Positions 34,994 through 45,362 of a stretch of DNA of 64,000 nt are shown in pieces. The notes beneath the pieces were generated by a model. That model was not told the DNA's origin. It saw nothing but the letters and a program-made list of their open reading frames with translations, and did no database searches. A program made the position numbers and the translations under genes. This DNA comes from Betaproteobacteria bacterium (GTDB lineage Bacteria; Pseudomonadota; Gammaproteobacteria; Burkholderiales; SG8-39). The stretch covers positions 62,001 through 126,000 of the forward strand of contig JADJPT010000010.1 in assembly GCA_016713125.1 (NCBI GenBank). Reading direction: 5' to 3'. Within the stretch, counting starts at the first letter, position 1. Every line of letters begins with the position of its first letter.

Positions 34994-36382
34994 AGGCGGT
35001 CAAGGCGATCAAGGCAGGCAAGGCTGTGAAATCGGTCAAGGCGGTGCGCAAGCCGGCGGCGAAGGCACCGATGCGGCCGATCCGCGTCGGCTTGCTGGGC
35101 ATCGGCACGGTCGGCGGCGGCACCTGGCAGGTGCTGGCGCGCAACGCCGACGAGATCCGCAGGCGCGCCGGGCGCGCGATCGAGATCACGGTGGTGGCCG
35201 ACAAGGCGGTCGAGCTGGCGCGAAAGGTCACAGGCGGCAAGGTGCGCGTGACCGGCGATGCCTTCGAGGTGGTGCGCGCCAGGGACGTCGACATCGTGAT
35301 CGAGCTGATCGGCGGCTACACCGTGGCCAAGGACCTGGTCATGGAGGCGATCCGCAACGGCAAGCACGTGGTGACCGCCAACAAGGCGCTGCTCGCCACG
35401 CACGGCAACGAGATCTTCGCCGCCGCGCAGAAAAAGGGCGTGATGGTGGCTTTCGAAGCGGCGGTGGCCGGCGGCATTCCCATCATCAAGGCCCTGCGCG
35501 AAGGCCTGTCGGCTAACCGCATCGATTGGATCGCCGGCATCATCAACGGCACATCGAACTTCATCCTTTCGGAGATGCGCGAAAAGGGCATCGCCTTCTC
35601 GACGGCCCTCAAGGATGCGCAGAAGAAGGGGCTACGCCGAGGCCGACCCGACCTTCGACATCGAAGGCATCGACGCCGCGCACAAGCTCACCATCATGAG
35701 CGCGATCGCCTTCGGCATCCCGATGCAGTTCGACAAGGCCTACACCGAGGGCATCTCGAAACTCACGCGCGAGGACATCGAGTACGCCGAGGAGCTGGGC
35801 TACCGCATCAAGTTGCTCGGCATCACGCGCCGCGCGGCCAAGGGCATCGAGTTGCGCGTGCACCCCACGCTGGTGCCGGCGCGGCGGCTGATCGCCAACG
35901 TCGAAGGCGTGATGAACGCGGTGCTGGCCAAGGGCGACGCGGTCGGCGCGACCCTGTATTACGGCGCCGGCGCGGGCAGCCTGCCGACCGCCAGTGCCGT
36001 GGTGGCCGACCTGGTCGACGTGACGCGACTGATCACCGCCGACCCGGAGCACCGGGTCCCGCACCTGGCTTTCCAGCCGGACCAGCTCTCGGCCATTCCC
36101 ATCCTGCCGATGGGCGAGGTGGAGACCTCCTGCTACCTGCGCATGCGCGTGGTGGACAGGCCGGGCGTGCTTGCCGAGCTCACGCGCATCCTGGCCGACG
36201 CGCAGATCTCGATCGACGCGATGGTGCAGAAGGAGCCCGGCGAAGGCGAGAGCCGCGTCGACATCGTGCTGCTGACGCACAAGGCGGTGGAGAAGAACGT
36301 CGATGCCGCCATCGGCAGGATTGAGAAGCTCTCCAGCGTGGTCGGCAAGGTCACGCGCATCCGCCTCGAAGAGCTGTTGTGA
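34990..36382 (+). CDS. hom: Homoserine dehydrogenase (apparent frameshift)
   Basis: 463 aa after correction. NAD(P)-binding GLLGIGTVGGGT, catalytic region AGIINGTSNFILSEM and DPTFDIEGIDAAHKL, and a C-terminal ACT domain (MRVVDRPGVLAELTRIL) for feedback control by threonine. The frame breaks near 35628-35631 in AAGGGGCTAC; three G give KKGYAEADPTFD. The first 27 residues are Lys/Ala/Val repeats that relatives lack; the family start would be MRPIRVGLLG at 35071. The ATGA overlap with alaC supports the longer start. Confidence 0.92.
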
Positions 36383-36396
36383 CCGGTGCCTGCAGA

Positions 36397-37804
36397 ATGA
36401 ACTACGTCTCCACGCGCGGCGGCGGGCGGGCGCTGGGGTTCACCGACATCCTGCTCGAAGGCCTGGCGCCCGACGGCGGCTTGTATCTGCCCGAAGCCTA
36501 TCCGCGCCTCAGCGACGACGAACTGGCCGCCATGCGCGCCATGCCCTATCCGAAGCTGGCTTTCGCAGTGCTGTCGCGATTTGCCGACGACATTCCCTCG
36601 GCGGACCTGCAGGCCCTGATCGCGCGTACCTACACCGAGGCCGTCTTCCGCAGCCCGGAGATCACGCCGCTGCGCACCCTGGCGCCCGGCCTGCACATCC
36701 TCGGCCTGTCCAACGGCCCGACCCTGGCTTTCAAGGACGTGGCCATGCAGTTCCTCGGCCACATGTTCGAGTACGTGCTGGCGCAGAAGGGCGAGTCGCT
36801 GAACATCCTCGGCGCCACTTCGGGAGACACCGGCTCGGCGGCCGAGTACGCCATGCGCGGCAAGCAGAACATCCGGGTCTTCATGCTCTCGCCGCACGGC
36901 CGCATGAGCCCGTTCCAGGCCGCTCAGATGTTCTCGCTGCAGGATGCCAACATCCACAACCTGGCCGTGCGCGGCGTGTTCGACGACTGCCAGGATATCG
37001 TCAAGGCCGTATCGGCCGATGCCGCGTTCAAGGCCCGGCACCGCATCGGCACGGTCAATTCGATCAACTGGGCGCGCGTTGCGGCGCAGGTGGTGTACTA
37101 CTTCAAGGGCTACTTCGCCGCGACGCGTAGCAACGACGAAGAAGTCGCCTTTTCGGTGCCGTCGGGGAACTTCGGCAACATCTACGCCGGCCACATCGCC
37201 CGGCAGATGGGCCTGCCCATCCGGCGCCTGATCCTGGCCACCAACGAGAACGACGTGCTCGACGAGTTCTTCCGCACCGGCGTATACCGTCCGCGCAGGG
37301 GCGCCGAGGTGCATGCCACCTCGAGCCCGTCGATGGACATTTCCAAGGCCTCGAACTTCGAGCGCTACGTCTACGACTTCACCGGCCGCGATCCGGAGCA
37401 CCTGCGCATGCTCTGGTCGCAGCTTGAAAGCGATGGGGCTTTCGACCTGTCCGCCGGCGGATTCGCCGCGCGCATCGCGGACAGCGGCTTCGTGTCCGGA
37501 CGCAGCACACACGCCGACCGCATCGCCACCATCCGCGGGGTGCACGAGGATTACGGAGTGATCGTCGACACGCATACCGCCGATGGCATCAAGGTGGGGC
37601 TGGAGCATCGCGAAGCCGGCGTGCCGCTGATCTGCCTGGAGACCGCGTTGCCCGCCAAGTTCGCCGATGCCATCCACGAGGCGCTGGGACGCGAACCCGG
37701 GCGGCCGGCAGGGATTCGAGCGGATCGAGGCGTTGCCGCAACGTTTCGAAGTCATGGACGCCGATGCGGAAGCGGTCAAACGGTACATCGCGGCGCGCTG
37801 CTGA
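36397..37804 (+). CDS. thrC: Threonine synthase (apparent frameshift)
   Basis: 468 aa after correction. PLP enzyme converting O-phosphohomoserine to threonine. It starts MNYVSTRGGG, with PLP lysine in GPTLAFKDVAMQFLG and LGATSGDTGSAAEYAM. A break near 37711-37713 (GCAGGGATTC) has one G too many; correction gives AGFERIEALPQRFEVMDAD and the normal C-terminus ending at 37804. An upstream GTG at 36379 overlaps the hom stop, but 36397 fits the family better. Confidence 0.92.
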
Positions 37805-37870
37805 ACGGGCTCGATTCCCGAACAATCATTTTTCGAGATTGGCTCCTGGAGCGGCTTTCCAGCCAATTCA

Positions 37871-37888
37871 TGTATCGATAAAGATACA
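37871..37888. promoter_or_regulatory. Inverted repeat TGTATC-N6-GATACA
   Basis: A perfect 6-6-6 palindrome in an AT-rich pocket, 61 bases before the PAS-kinase start. It resembles a dimeric repressor or activator site; the protein that binds it is unknown. Confidence 0.35.
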
Positions 37889-37948
37889 CATGCCCGAGAA
37901 AGTCTTGCATTCAGCCAGGCCGCCGTTGACCAGCAGGGACCTGCGGAG

Positions 37949-40459
37949 ATGAACCAGGCGGGCGGCCGCACTCCCTCGGGCGCCGCCGCGTGCCGCCCCG
38001 GTGTGCCGGCGTTCGCCTTCACCTGCATCGCCGGCGCCGTCCTGTTCGCCGAGGAATGGCTGTTCGGCGCCGAAGTCGGCCCGGGCTTGCGCCTGGCGTT
38101 CGACGCGTGCATTGCCGTTGCGGCCGGGACGGCCCTGTACCTGGTGCTGCGCGCGCTCGATTCCGCTGCGCGCCGTGATGCCGAGCGGTTTCGCCACATC
38201 ACCGAGTCCTACGCGGACTTCTACTGGGAACTCGACCCCGAGCGCCGCATCACCTACATCGACGGCAGCGGCCTGGCCCGCTTCGGCGTGGCGCGGGACA
38301 TGCTGCTGGGCAGGCGCCCCGAAGAGCTGCCCGGCTACGAGATCATCGGCATGGCACCGCAGGAACTGGCCGCCCTGCGCGAAAGTCGGGAGGCCTACCG
38401 TGACCTGCGCGTGCGCTACGTCGGGCCGGACGGTGCGGTGCGTTACCTCAGCGCCAGCGGCGACCCGATGCTCGGCAGGGGCGGCCGCTTCCAGGGCTTT
38501 CGCGGCGTGACGCGCGACATCACCCTGCAGGTACTGGCCGAACAGGAGCGCGAGGAGAGCGAGCGGCGCTTTCGCAACCTGACCGAGCTGTCCTCGGACT
38601 GGTATTGGGAACTCGACGAGGGCTTGCGCTTCACCATTCTGCAGGGCCGCGGCATGGAAGCCTTCGGCATCGATCCGCAGTCCTTCCTCGGCAGGACGCG
38701 CAGCGCCTCGCCATCCTACGAACTGATGGATATGAGCGAGGAGGAGTTCGCGGCCCTGCGTGCCGCGCACCGCTCGTATCGCGAGATTCGCGGGCGTTAT
38801 CGCTATGCGGACGGCAGCGAACGCTATGTCGCAATCACAGGGGAGCCGATGTTCGGGCAGGATGGCGATTTCCGCGGCTACCGTGGCATCACGCGCGACA
38901 TCACCCAGCGCACGCTCGCCGAGCAGGCGCTCAAGCGCAGCGAAGAACGTTACCGCTCGGTGGTGACGAACATGTTCGAGGGTTTGCTGATCCAGAACGG
39001 CGAGGGGCACGTGCTGTCGGTCAACCCGGCGGCCTGCACCATGCTGGAGTTGAGCGAAGCGCAGATACTGCAGTTGGACCGGCATGACGCGCGCTGGGAA
39101 ATGTTCTCGGAGGACGGACGACTGCTGCCCGCGGACGCGCACCCGGGCAGGCAGTGTGTGCGCACCGGTCTGCCCGTGTTGGGGCGCGTGGTGGGCATGC
39201 GCCGAACCGGCGGCGGCATGCTCTGGCTGCGGGTGAATTCGATACCCCTGGACCTCGGCGAGGAAGGCGCGCGCGGCACACTTTCGACCTTCACCGACAT
39301 CGCTTCCGAGCGGGAGGCCGCGCGCGCCCTTGCCGAGAGCGAGGAGCGCTTCAGGCTGATCGTCGAGAGCGCGCCGAACCTGCTGTTCTTCATTTCCGAA
39401 CCGAGCCGGGAGCACTGGTATTACACCAGTCCGACGGTGCAGGATATCTGGGGTTACCGCGGGCCGATGGGTGCGCCGGGGCAGACCGCCTTCGTGCGCG
39501 CGGTGCTGCGGCCGGACGACAATGCGCGATTCTTCGATCGCGCGCGGCGTGAAACGCTGGGCGAGGCGCTGGATATCGAGTACCGCATACAGCACCCGTG
39601 GAAGGGCGAACGCTGGTTGCGCACGCGCAGCGTGGGTGTGCCGCAGAACAACGGCGAGGTGCGCGTTTACGGGGTGACCGAGGACATCACGGATCGCAGG
39701 CGTGCCGACGAAGCCCTGCGCGATCTGGCGGAAACGCTGGAGCAGCGCGTCGCCGAGCGCACCGAGGACCTGCTCAGGACCAATCGCGAGCTGGAATCGT
39801 TCGCCCATTCGGTGTCGCACGACCTGCGCACCCCCTTGCGTGCGATCAACAGTTTCGCGCGCCTGCTGAGCGGCTCGGAGAGGTCCCGGTTGTCTGCCGA
39901 GGGCGTGCACATGCTCGAGCGCATCGAGGCCAACGCCGTGCGCATGGGCGAACTGATCGACGATGTGCTTGAGTACTCTGATGCCAGGCGCCGCACCCTG
40001 CGGCCGACCTTGCTGGACATGAGCGCGCTCGCCCAGCAGGCCTGGAGCGGACGTGCCGTGCTCTGGCCGCATGCCGACGAGGCGCACGTCGAGATCGGCG
40101 CGCTGGGCCGCGCCTGGGGCGACTCCGCATACATCCTGGCCGTGTTCAAGTACCTGCTGGACAATGCGCTGAAATTCTCCGCCGATGCGCGACCGGCGCG
40201 CATCGTGGTCGGCGCACGCCTGGGTGATGGGGCCGTGGAGTTCTACGTGCGCGACAACGGCGTGGGTTTCGACATGGCGCATTCCGCGCGGCTGTTCGGC
40301 ATGTTTCAGCGCCTGCATCACGAGCACGAGTTCCCGGGCACCGGGGTGGGACTCGCGTTGGTGAAACGCATCGTCGAGCGCCACGGCGGCAGTGTCGGTG
40401 CCCATTCCAGCCCGGGCCGCGGCGCCCAGTTCTGGTTCACCCTGCCCAACAGTTCGTAG
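37949..40459 (+). CDS. Multi-PAS sensor histidine kinase
   Basis: 836 aa. Two hydrophobic segments (about 20-38 and 48-68) with little between, then four PAS/PAC units (about 78-200, 203-330, 333-460, 463-590), a coiled coil and a kinase core: H-box in FAHSVSHDLRTPL, N-box DNALKFS, and DNGVGFD with GTGVGLALVKRIVERHGG. The first two PAS units look duplicated (YADFYWELD and SSDWYWELD). No cognate regulator is adjacent. The kinase core belongs to the phytochrome-like family whose partners are often Rcp1-type receivers, one of which lies at 20775. Confidence 0.9.
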   Translation: MNQAGGRTPSGAAACRPGVPAFAFTCIAGAVLFAEEWLFGAEVGPGLRLAFDACIAVAAGTALYLVLRALDSAARRDAERFRHITESYADFYWELDPERRITYIDGSGLARFGVARDMLLGRRPEELPGYEIIGMAPQELAALRESREAYRDLRVRYVGPDGAVRYLSASGDPMLGRGGRFQGFRGVTRDITLQVLAEQEREESERRFRNLTELSSDWYWELDEGLRFTILQGRGMEAFGIDPQSFLGRTRSASPSYELMDMSEEEFAALRAAHRSYREIRGRYRYADGSERYVAITGEPMFGQDGDFRGYRGITRDITQRTLAEQALKRSEERYRSVVTNMFEGLLIQNGEGHVLSVNPAACTMLELSEAQILQLDRHDARWEMFSEDGRLLPADAHPGRQCVRTGLPVLGRVVGMRRTGGGMLWLRVNSIPLDLGEEGARGTLSTFTDIASEREAARALAESEERFRLIVESAPNLLFFISEPSREHWYYTSPTVQDIWGYRGPMGAPGQTAFVRAVLRPDDNARFFDRARRETLGEALDIEYRIQHPWKGERWLRTRSVGVPQNNGEVRVYGVTEDITDRRRADEALRDLAETLEQRVAERTEDLLRTNRELESFAHSVSHDLRTPLRAINSFARLLSGSERSRLSAEGVHMLERIEANAVRMGELIDDVLEYSDARRRTLRPTLLDMSALAQQAWSGRAVLWPHADEAHVEIGALGRAWGDSAYILAVFKYLLDNALKFSADARPARIVVGARLGDGAVEFYVRDNGVGFDMAHSARLFGMFQRLHHEHEFPGTGVGLALVKRIVERHGGSVGAHSSPGRGAQFWFTLPNSS

Positions 40460-40521
40460 CACCGCCCAGATTCCCGATCGGGCCGCGGCGCGGCCATCAC
40501 CCGGCTGTATTGCCGTATCGG

Positions 40522-41508
40522 TCAGCGCAGCAGGTGGCGGCGTACCCGGACCGCGTCGCTGGACGCGTCCGTCTGCAAGGCGGGAAGCGATACGTGCAGC
40601 CAGCCCAGCGCCGGCCAACCGTCGGCTTCGATCCGCAGCAGATTGGGCGCCTCGGGCAGGGGATGGTCGCGCCTGAAGCCGTGCGTGTCGCCGTGCATCA
40701 GGATCACCGGCCGCGCGAACCAGCGAGCCTGTTCGACCAGGACTCGGCGCAGGGCGGCGTAGCCATCCTCCACGCCGGGGCGCGGCCTGGCGCGCTCGTC
40801 CAGGCCGGGGTTGGCGTGCATCAGCACGACGACGGCGTCGAGGTGGCGCGACTCGGCCAGCGCGAAGGCCTCGTCCAGCCAGTCGAAGACCGCGAACATG
40901 CGGCGCGCATGCTCCGCGTCCATCTGCGGCGTGCGTCCGAGGTTGTTGTTGCTGCCGGGCACGTTCAAGGCGACGAACAGGGCACGCCCGGCGACCCAGC
41001 GCACGTGCTCGCGGTACTCGGCGAAGCGGGCGTCGGCGGACTGGCGCGCGAACTCCGGCAGGCGCGGGTCGTGGGCATGGAACAGGTTGCGCAAGGCGTT
41101 CAGGCGCTCGAGCGGGTCGAAGCCGCCGGCCAGCAGCCGATGGCAGTCGGTCCACTCGTTGTCGCCGGGCACCAGGACGAAGGGGGCGGCAAGCGTCTCG
41201 AATTGCCGTGCACGCGCCTGCAGCCATTCGTCGCTGCAAGGACCCTGGCCCGAGGTGATGTCGCCAAGGTGAATCGCGAAGTCAGATCTGGCGGCGTTGA
41301 TCTCCGCGAGCATGTCGCCCAGCCGGTTGGCCTGGGCCTGCGAGTAGGGCACATCGCCGAGCGCGGCAAATCGCACGCCGTCCGAGGCCGAGGGGGCAGG
41401 TGAGCCGGCCGGCGGCGTGGCGCAGGCGCCCAGCAGCAGGCTGGCGCACAGCGCGCCCAGCCTGCGACGCCAGGCGGCGATGCCGTGATGCAGCCCGGCT
41501 TCAGCCAT
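40522..41508 (-). CDS. Lipoprotein metallophosphoesterase
   Basis: 328 aa. A lipobox LLLGAC ends a signal sequence at about residue 29, so it is probably anchored to a membrane on the periplasmic side. Calcineurin-like metal-binding motifs follow in order: FAALGDVPYS, HLGDITSGQG, VPGDNEWTDC, VLMHANP and MHGDTHGF. The substrate is unknown. Its start overlaps the stop of the upstream nitroreductase-like gene by 8 bases, so the two form a short operon. Confidence 0.82.
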   Translation of the reverse strand: MAEAGLHHGIAAWRRRLGALCASLLLGACATPPAGSPAPSASDGVRFAALGDVPYSQAQANRLGDMLAEINAARSDFAIHLGDITSGQGPCSDEWLQARARQFETLAAPFVLVPGDNEWTDCHRLLAGGFDPLERLNALRNLFHAHDPRLPEFARQSADARFAEYREHVRWVAGRALFVALNVPGSNNNLGRTPQMDAEHARRMFAVFDWLDEAFALAESRHLDAVVVLMHANPGLDERARPRPGVEDGYAALRRVLVEQARWFARPVILMHGDTHGFRRDHPLPEAPNLLRIEADGWPALGWLHVSLPALQTDASSDAVRVRRHLLR

Positions 41509-42553
41509 TGCCCGTACCGATGGCCGGACCGGTTTCCCGGATCACGAGGTCCTTCAGCGGCCGGCGACGGTGCGGGCCGCGCTCCGCCTCGGCATGACCG
41601 ATGCGGAACAGGTGCTGCACACAGCGTTCGCGCAGGTCGAACAGCCTGGCGACTCCGGTGCGCGTGGCCTCGACCTCCAGCGCCTGGCTCACCGGCTGCA
41701 CGCGCAGGCCGCGCGATTCCGCCATCAGGGCGATGCGCATGTAGGCGGCACCCGCGCGCACGCGGTCTTCTGGATCGTCATTGCGGGTCGACAGCACGGC
41801 GACCAGCGGCGCGCTGGAAACGCGATCCGCGTCGTCCTGCGCCACGCGCTCGGCGACCGGCAGGTGGCCGACGGCGAACTGGGCGATCTTGGAGATCAGC
41901 CAGGGCGTGCCGAGCAGACCTTCACCGATCCAGGCGGCGAGTTCCTCTCGGTAGGCCGGATCGGCGAACAGGGCGCGATCGGCTTCGCGCTCCAGCTCGG
42001 CCAGCCACTGCATGGCGCGCCGGTCCTCGGCCAGGAAATGCAGCGATACGCCGGCCTCGTCGTAGCAGGCGTAGAGGGATTTGCGCGCGTCTTCGCCGAC
42101 CGCCAGCGCGGGATCGAAGGGCTTGTGGCTGGTGCGCCGGGTCACTGCATGCTCGAGCAGGCTGGCGGCGGCGAACTCGCGCTTGGGTCCGGCGAACTCG
42201 ATCTGCAGGCGCGCTACGAGGGTATCGCTCCCGGCCACCGGGAAGTACTCCACGCGCGAGCCGAATCCGGCGTAATCGGCGGCGATGCGCATCGACTCCA
42301 GCGCGCAACCCAGCGAGACGAACAGCTCGCGCCGGTCATGGTCGGCCACGCGCAGCCAGCGCGTTTCGTCGACCAGCAGGTCGATCTCGCCCTGGCCGAC
42401 CAGGAACTTCCAAGGCTGGGAATTGTGGCTGGAGGGGGCGAGCCTCGCGTAGTAGGCCAGCCTGAGCATGGGATCCGCAGGCAGGGGCTCGTCGGCCACG
42501 GGCCAGCCGTCAACCATGCGTCGCCCGCCCGCTGCGGTGTCCGTCGGTTTCAT
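41501..42553 (-). CDS. Acg-family nitroreductase-like protein
   Basis: 350 aa. RLAPSSHNSQPWKFLVG near the start and the RTSHKPFDP region match the Acg-type flavin proteins related to nitroreductases, which may sequester FMN. The start at 42553 is preferred because AAAGGG is nine bases upstream; two earlier in-frame ATG codons exist. The C-terminal half (RVRAGAAYMRIALMAESRGL) matches the family. Co-transcribed with the lipoprotein phosphoesterase. Confidence 0.82.
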   Translation of the reverse strand: MKPTDTAAGGRRMVDGWPVADEPLPADPMLRLAYYARLAPSSHNSQPWKFLVGQGEIDLLVDETRWLRVADHDRRELFVSLGCALESMRIAADYAGFGSRVEYFPVAGSDTLVARLQIEFAGPKREFAAASLLEHAVTRRTSHKPFDPALAVGEDARKSLYACYDEAGVSLHFLAEDRRAMQWLAELEREADRALFADPAYREELAAWIGEGLLGTPWLISKIAQFAVGHLPVAERVAQDDADRVSSAPLVAVLSTRNDDPEDRVRAGAAYMRIALMAESRGLRVQPVSQALEVEATRTGVARLFDLRERCVQHLFRIGHAEAERGPHRRRPLKDLVIRETGPAIGTGNG

Positions 42554-42622
42554 GCGGTGCATCCCTTTGCGAGTGGCAGGCTCCAGCATGCCTGTTCGAC
42601 GACTGTCACAGCTTGATCCAGG

Positions 42623-45169
42623 TCAGAGCTGTTTCAGCCGGTACAGCAGTTCGAGCGCCTCGCGCGGGGAAAGTTCGTCCGGATTCAGTTGCGCCAGATG
42701 CTCGCGCAGCGGATCGGCGGCCGCTTCGGGCTCGGCGGGGGTGGCCGCCGCGCCGGCAAACAGGTCGTCCTGGCCGCCGCGCGCGAGACTCGCGTCCTCG
42801 AGCATCTGCAGGTACTTCTTCGCGCTGCGGATCACCGGCCTGGGCACGCCGGCCAGCGCCGCCACCTGCAGGCCGTAGCTCTGCGAGGCCGGGCCCTCCT
42901 CGAGCGCATGCAGGAACACGATGCTGTCCTTGTGCTCGACGGCGTCGAGGTGCACGTTGGCGATCTCCTTGTACTCGAGCGCCAGGCGCGTGAGCTCGAA
43001 ATAGTGGGTGGCGAACAGCGACAGCGCGCGGTTCTTCTCGACCAGGTGGCGTGCGATCGCCCAGGCCAGCGCGAGTCCGTCGAAGGTCGAGGTGCCGCGC
43101 CCGACTTCGTCCATCAGCACCAGGCTGTGCGCCGTGGCGTTGTGCAGGATGTTGGCCGATTCGGTCATCTCGACCATGAAGGTGGAGCGTCCGCCGGCCA
43201 GGTCGTCGGAGGCGCCGATGCGCGTGAAGATCTGGTCCAGCGGCCCCAGGCGCGCCGCGCGCGCCGGCACGCAGCTGCCGACGTGCGCGAGCAGGGCGAT
43301 CAGGGCCACCTGGCGCATGTAGGTCGACTTGCCGCCCATGTTCGGGCCGGTGATCAGCAACAGCTGGCGCAGCGGCGAGAGCCGGGTGTCGTTCGGAATG
43401 AAGTGCTCGACCTGCGCTTCCACCACGGGGTGGCGGCCGGCTTCGATCTCCAGGGTGGTCTCGACCACCAGCTGCGGCCGGCACCAGGACAGGCGCAGCG
43501 CGAGCTGGGCGAAGCAGGCCAGCACGTCGACCTGCGCCAGCGCGCGGGCGATGCGCTGCAGTTGCGCCACGTGCGCTCCCAGCGCCTCGAGCAGCGCCTC
43601 GTACAGCGACTTCTCCAGGGCCAGCGCGCGATCCTTGGCCGACAGGGCCTTGTCTTCGAAGGCCTTGAGTTCGGGCGTGATGTAGCGCTCGGCGTTCTTC
43701 AGCGTCTGGCGCCGGCGGTAGTCGTCGGGCACTTTGTCGGCCTGGCCGTTCGTGACCTCGATGTAGAAGCCGTGCACGCGGTTGTACTCGACCTTGAGGT
43801 TGGCGATGCCGGTGCGCGCACGCTCGCGCGCCTCGAGTTCGACCAGGAACTCGCCCGCGTTGGATTGCAGCTTGCGCAGTTCGTCCAGGTTCGCGCTGTA
43901 GCCGTCGGCGATCACGCCGCCGTCGACCAGGCGCGCGCCGGGCTCGGGCGCCACGGCGCGCACCAGCAGGTCCAGGCAGACTGCCGGCTGGGCGAGCGCC
44001 TCGCGCAGCTCGGCCAGCAGCGGCGCCGTGGCCGGCGTCTGCGCCGCGAGCTCGGGCAGCAGGGCCAGGCTGTCGCGCAGCGCCGAGAGGTCGCGCGGGC
44101 GTGCATTGCGCAGGGCCACGCGCGCCGTGATGCGCTCCACGTCGGCAAAGCGCCGCAGCACGGCGCGCAGGCCCTCGCCCGCAGCGCCCAGCGCCTCGAC
44201 CGCGGCATGGCGGGCGCCGACCGCGGCCTGGTCGCGCAGGGGATGGTGCAGCCAGTGGCGCAGCAGGCGGCTGCCCATGCCGGTGGCGCATTCGTCCATC
44301 ATCGAGAACAGGGTGGGCGAGGGCTCGCCACGCAGGGTTTCGGTGAGCTCGAGATTCCTGCGCGTGGCCGCATCCAGGCGCAGGTACTGCCCGGCGCGCT
44401 CCGCCGACACCGAAACCACGTGCGAGAGTGCCTGGCCCTGGGTCTTCTGCGCATACTCGAGCAGCGCGCCGCAGGCGGCGATGGCCGGCTGCAGGTCTTC
44501 ACAGCCGTAACCGGCCAGGCTTGCCGCGCCCAGCTGGGCCAGCAGGCGCTTGCGGCCGGCCTCGAAATCGAAGCTCCAGGGCGGCAGCCGGGTGAGCGAG
44601 TAACCGGCCAGCGATTCGATCAGGGCATCGTCCTCGGCGGTGAGGATCTCGGCCGGATCGATGCGCCGCAACTCGCTCGCCAGCAACTGCGGGGCGACCT
44701 CGGCGACGCGCAACTCGCCCGAGGCGAGCGACAGCCAGGCCAGGCCGACCGCGCCGCGCGCCGGCGCGAGGGCCAGCAGGATGTTGTCGGACTTGTCGTC
44801 CAGCAAGGCCGAATCGGTGAGCGTGCCTGGGGTGACGATGCGCGTGACCTTGCGCTCCACCGGGCCCTTGGAAGTGGCCGGGTCGCCGATCTGCTCGCAG
44901 ATCGCCACGGAAACGCCGAGCTTGACGAGTTTGGCGAGGTACTGCTCCAAGGAGTGCTGCGGCACGCCAGCCATGCGTATCGGCTGGCCGGCCGAGGCGC
45001 CGCGCGAAGTCAGCGTGATGTCGAGCAGCCGCGCGGCCTTCTCGGCGTCGTCGTAGAACAACTCGTAGAAGTCGCCCATCCGGTAGAAGACCAGGATATT
45101 CGGATGCTCGGCCTTGATGCGCAGGTACTGCTGCATCATCGGCGTGTGTTCGGACGGTCGTGCGCTCAA
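42623..45169 (-). CDS. mutS: DNA mismatch repair protein MutS
   Basis: 848 aa. It begins with the mismatch-reading domain (MMQQYLRIKAEHPNILVFYR, with the Phe-x-Glu in GDFYELFYDDAE). The ATPase has Walker A TGPNMGGKSTYMRQ and LVLMDEVGRGTSTFDGL. The C-terminal tail is Ala/Pro-rich and ends in the short amphipathic helix used for tetramers. It recognises mispairs and recruits MutL. The gene is monocistronic, with a divergent ArsR gene 193 bases away. Confidence 0.97.
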   Translation of the reverse strand: MSARPSEHTPMMQQYLRIKAEHPNILVFYRMGDFYELFYDDAEKAARLLDITLTSRGASAGQPIRMAGVPQHSLEQYLAKLVKLGVSVAICEQIGDPATSKGPVERKVTRIVTPGTLTDSALLDDKSDNILLALAPARGAVGLAWLSLASGELRVAEVAPQLLASELRRIDPAEILTAEDDALIESLAGYSLTRLPPWSFDFEAGRKRLLAQLGAASLAGYGCEDLQPAIAACGALLEYAQKTQGQALSHVVSVSAERAGQYLRLDAATRRNLELTETLRGEPSPTLFSMMDECATGMGSRLLRHWLHHPLRDQAAVGARHAAVEALGAAGEGLRAVLRRFADVERITARVALRNARPRDLSALRDSLALLPELAAQTPATAPLLAELREALAQPAVCLDLLVRAVAPEPGARLVDGGVIADGYSANLDELRKLQSNAGEFLVELEARERARTGIANLKVEYNRVHGFYIEVTNGQADKVPDDYRRRQTLKNAERYITPELKAFEDKALSAKDRALALEKSLYEALLEALGAHVAQLQRIARALAQVDVLACFAQLALRLSWCRPQLVVETTLEIEAGRHPVVEAQVEHFIPNDTRLSPLRQLLLITGPNMGGKSTYMRQVALIALLAHVGSCVPARAARLGPLDQIFTRIGASDDLAGGRSTFMVEMTESANILHNATAHSLVLMDEVGRGTSTFDGLALAWAIARHLVEKNRALSLFATHYFELTRLALEYKEIANVHLDAVEHKDSIVFLHALEEGPASQSYGLQVAALAGVPRPVIRSAKKYLQMLEDASLARGGQDDLFAGAAATPAEPEAAADPLREHLAQLNPDELSPREALELLYRLKQL

Positions 45170-45318
45170 AGGCGTTCCTGCGTGGTGCGATGGGGGTGCG
45201 AAATTGTATCCGCATACCTTCGTGGTTCGTTCCGTGGCCGGCGCTCCTGCGACGCGCCGGCCGAAGTTGCGGTGATCGCGCCCTGTGTACCCGGATTCGA
45301 TGGCGGGCGGGTTCGTGC

Positions 45319-45356
45319 TTGACTTGCGACCTTTGAGTAGTTAACCTAAAAGTTAA
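45319..45356 (+). promoter_or_regulatory. Promoter with overlapping TTAAC-N6-GTTAA operator
   Basis: TTGACT (45319-45324) is a likely -35 box; a 17-base spacer leads to TAACCT, which lies inside a perfect inverted repeat TTAAC-CTAAAA-GTTAA (45341-45356). The repeat ends seven bases before the ArsR start codon. The overlap is what is expected for autorepression by an ArsR dimer. Confidence 0.55.
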
Positions 45357-45362
45357 ATATAA

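Noticed and set aside
37868..41239. A very long minus-strand open frame (over 1100 codons) opposite the PAS kinase
   Set aside because: It is the antisense of a clear multi-PAS kinase and part of the phosphoesterase gene in another frame. Its composition is His/Arg/Ala-rich with no domain, as expected for GC-rich shadows.
42689..45322. An 877-codon plus-strand frame opposite mutS
   Set aside because: mutS has complete conserved motifs on the minus strand; the opposite frame has no recognisable family and is typical of GC-rich antisense frames.
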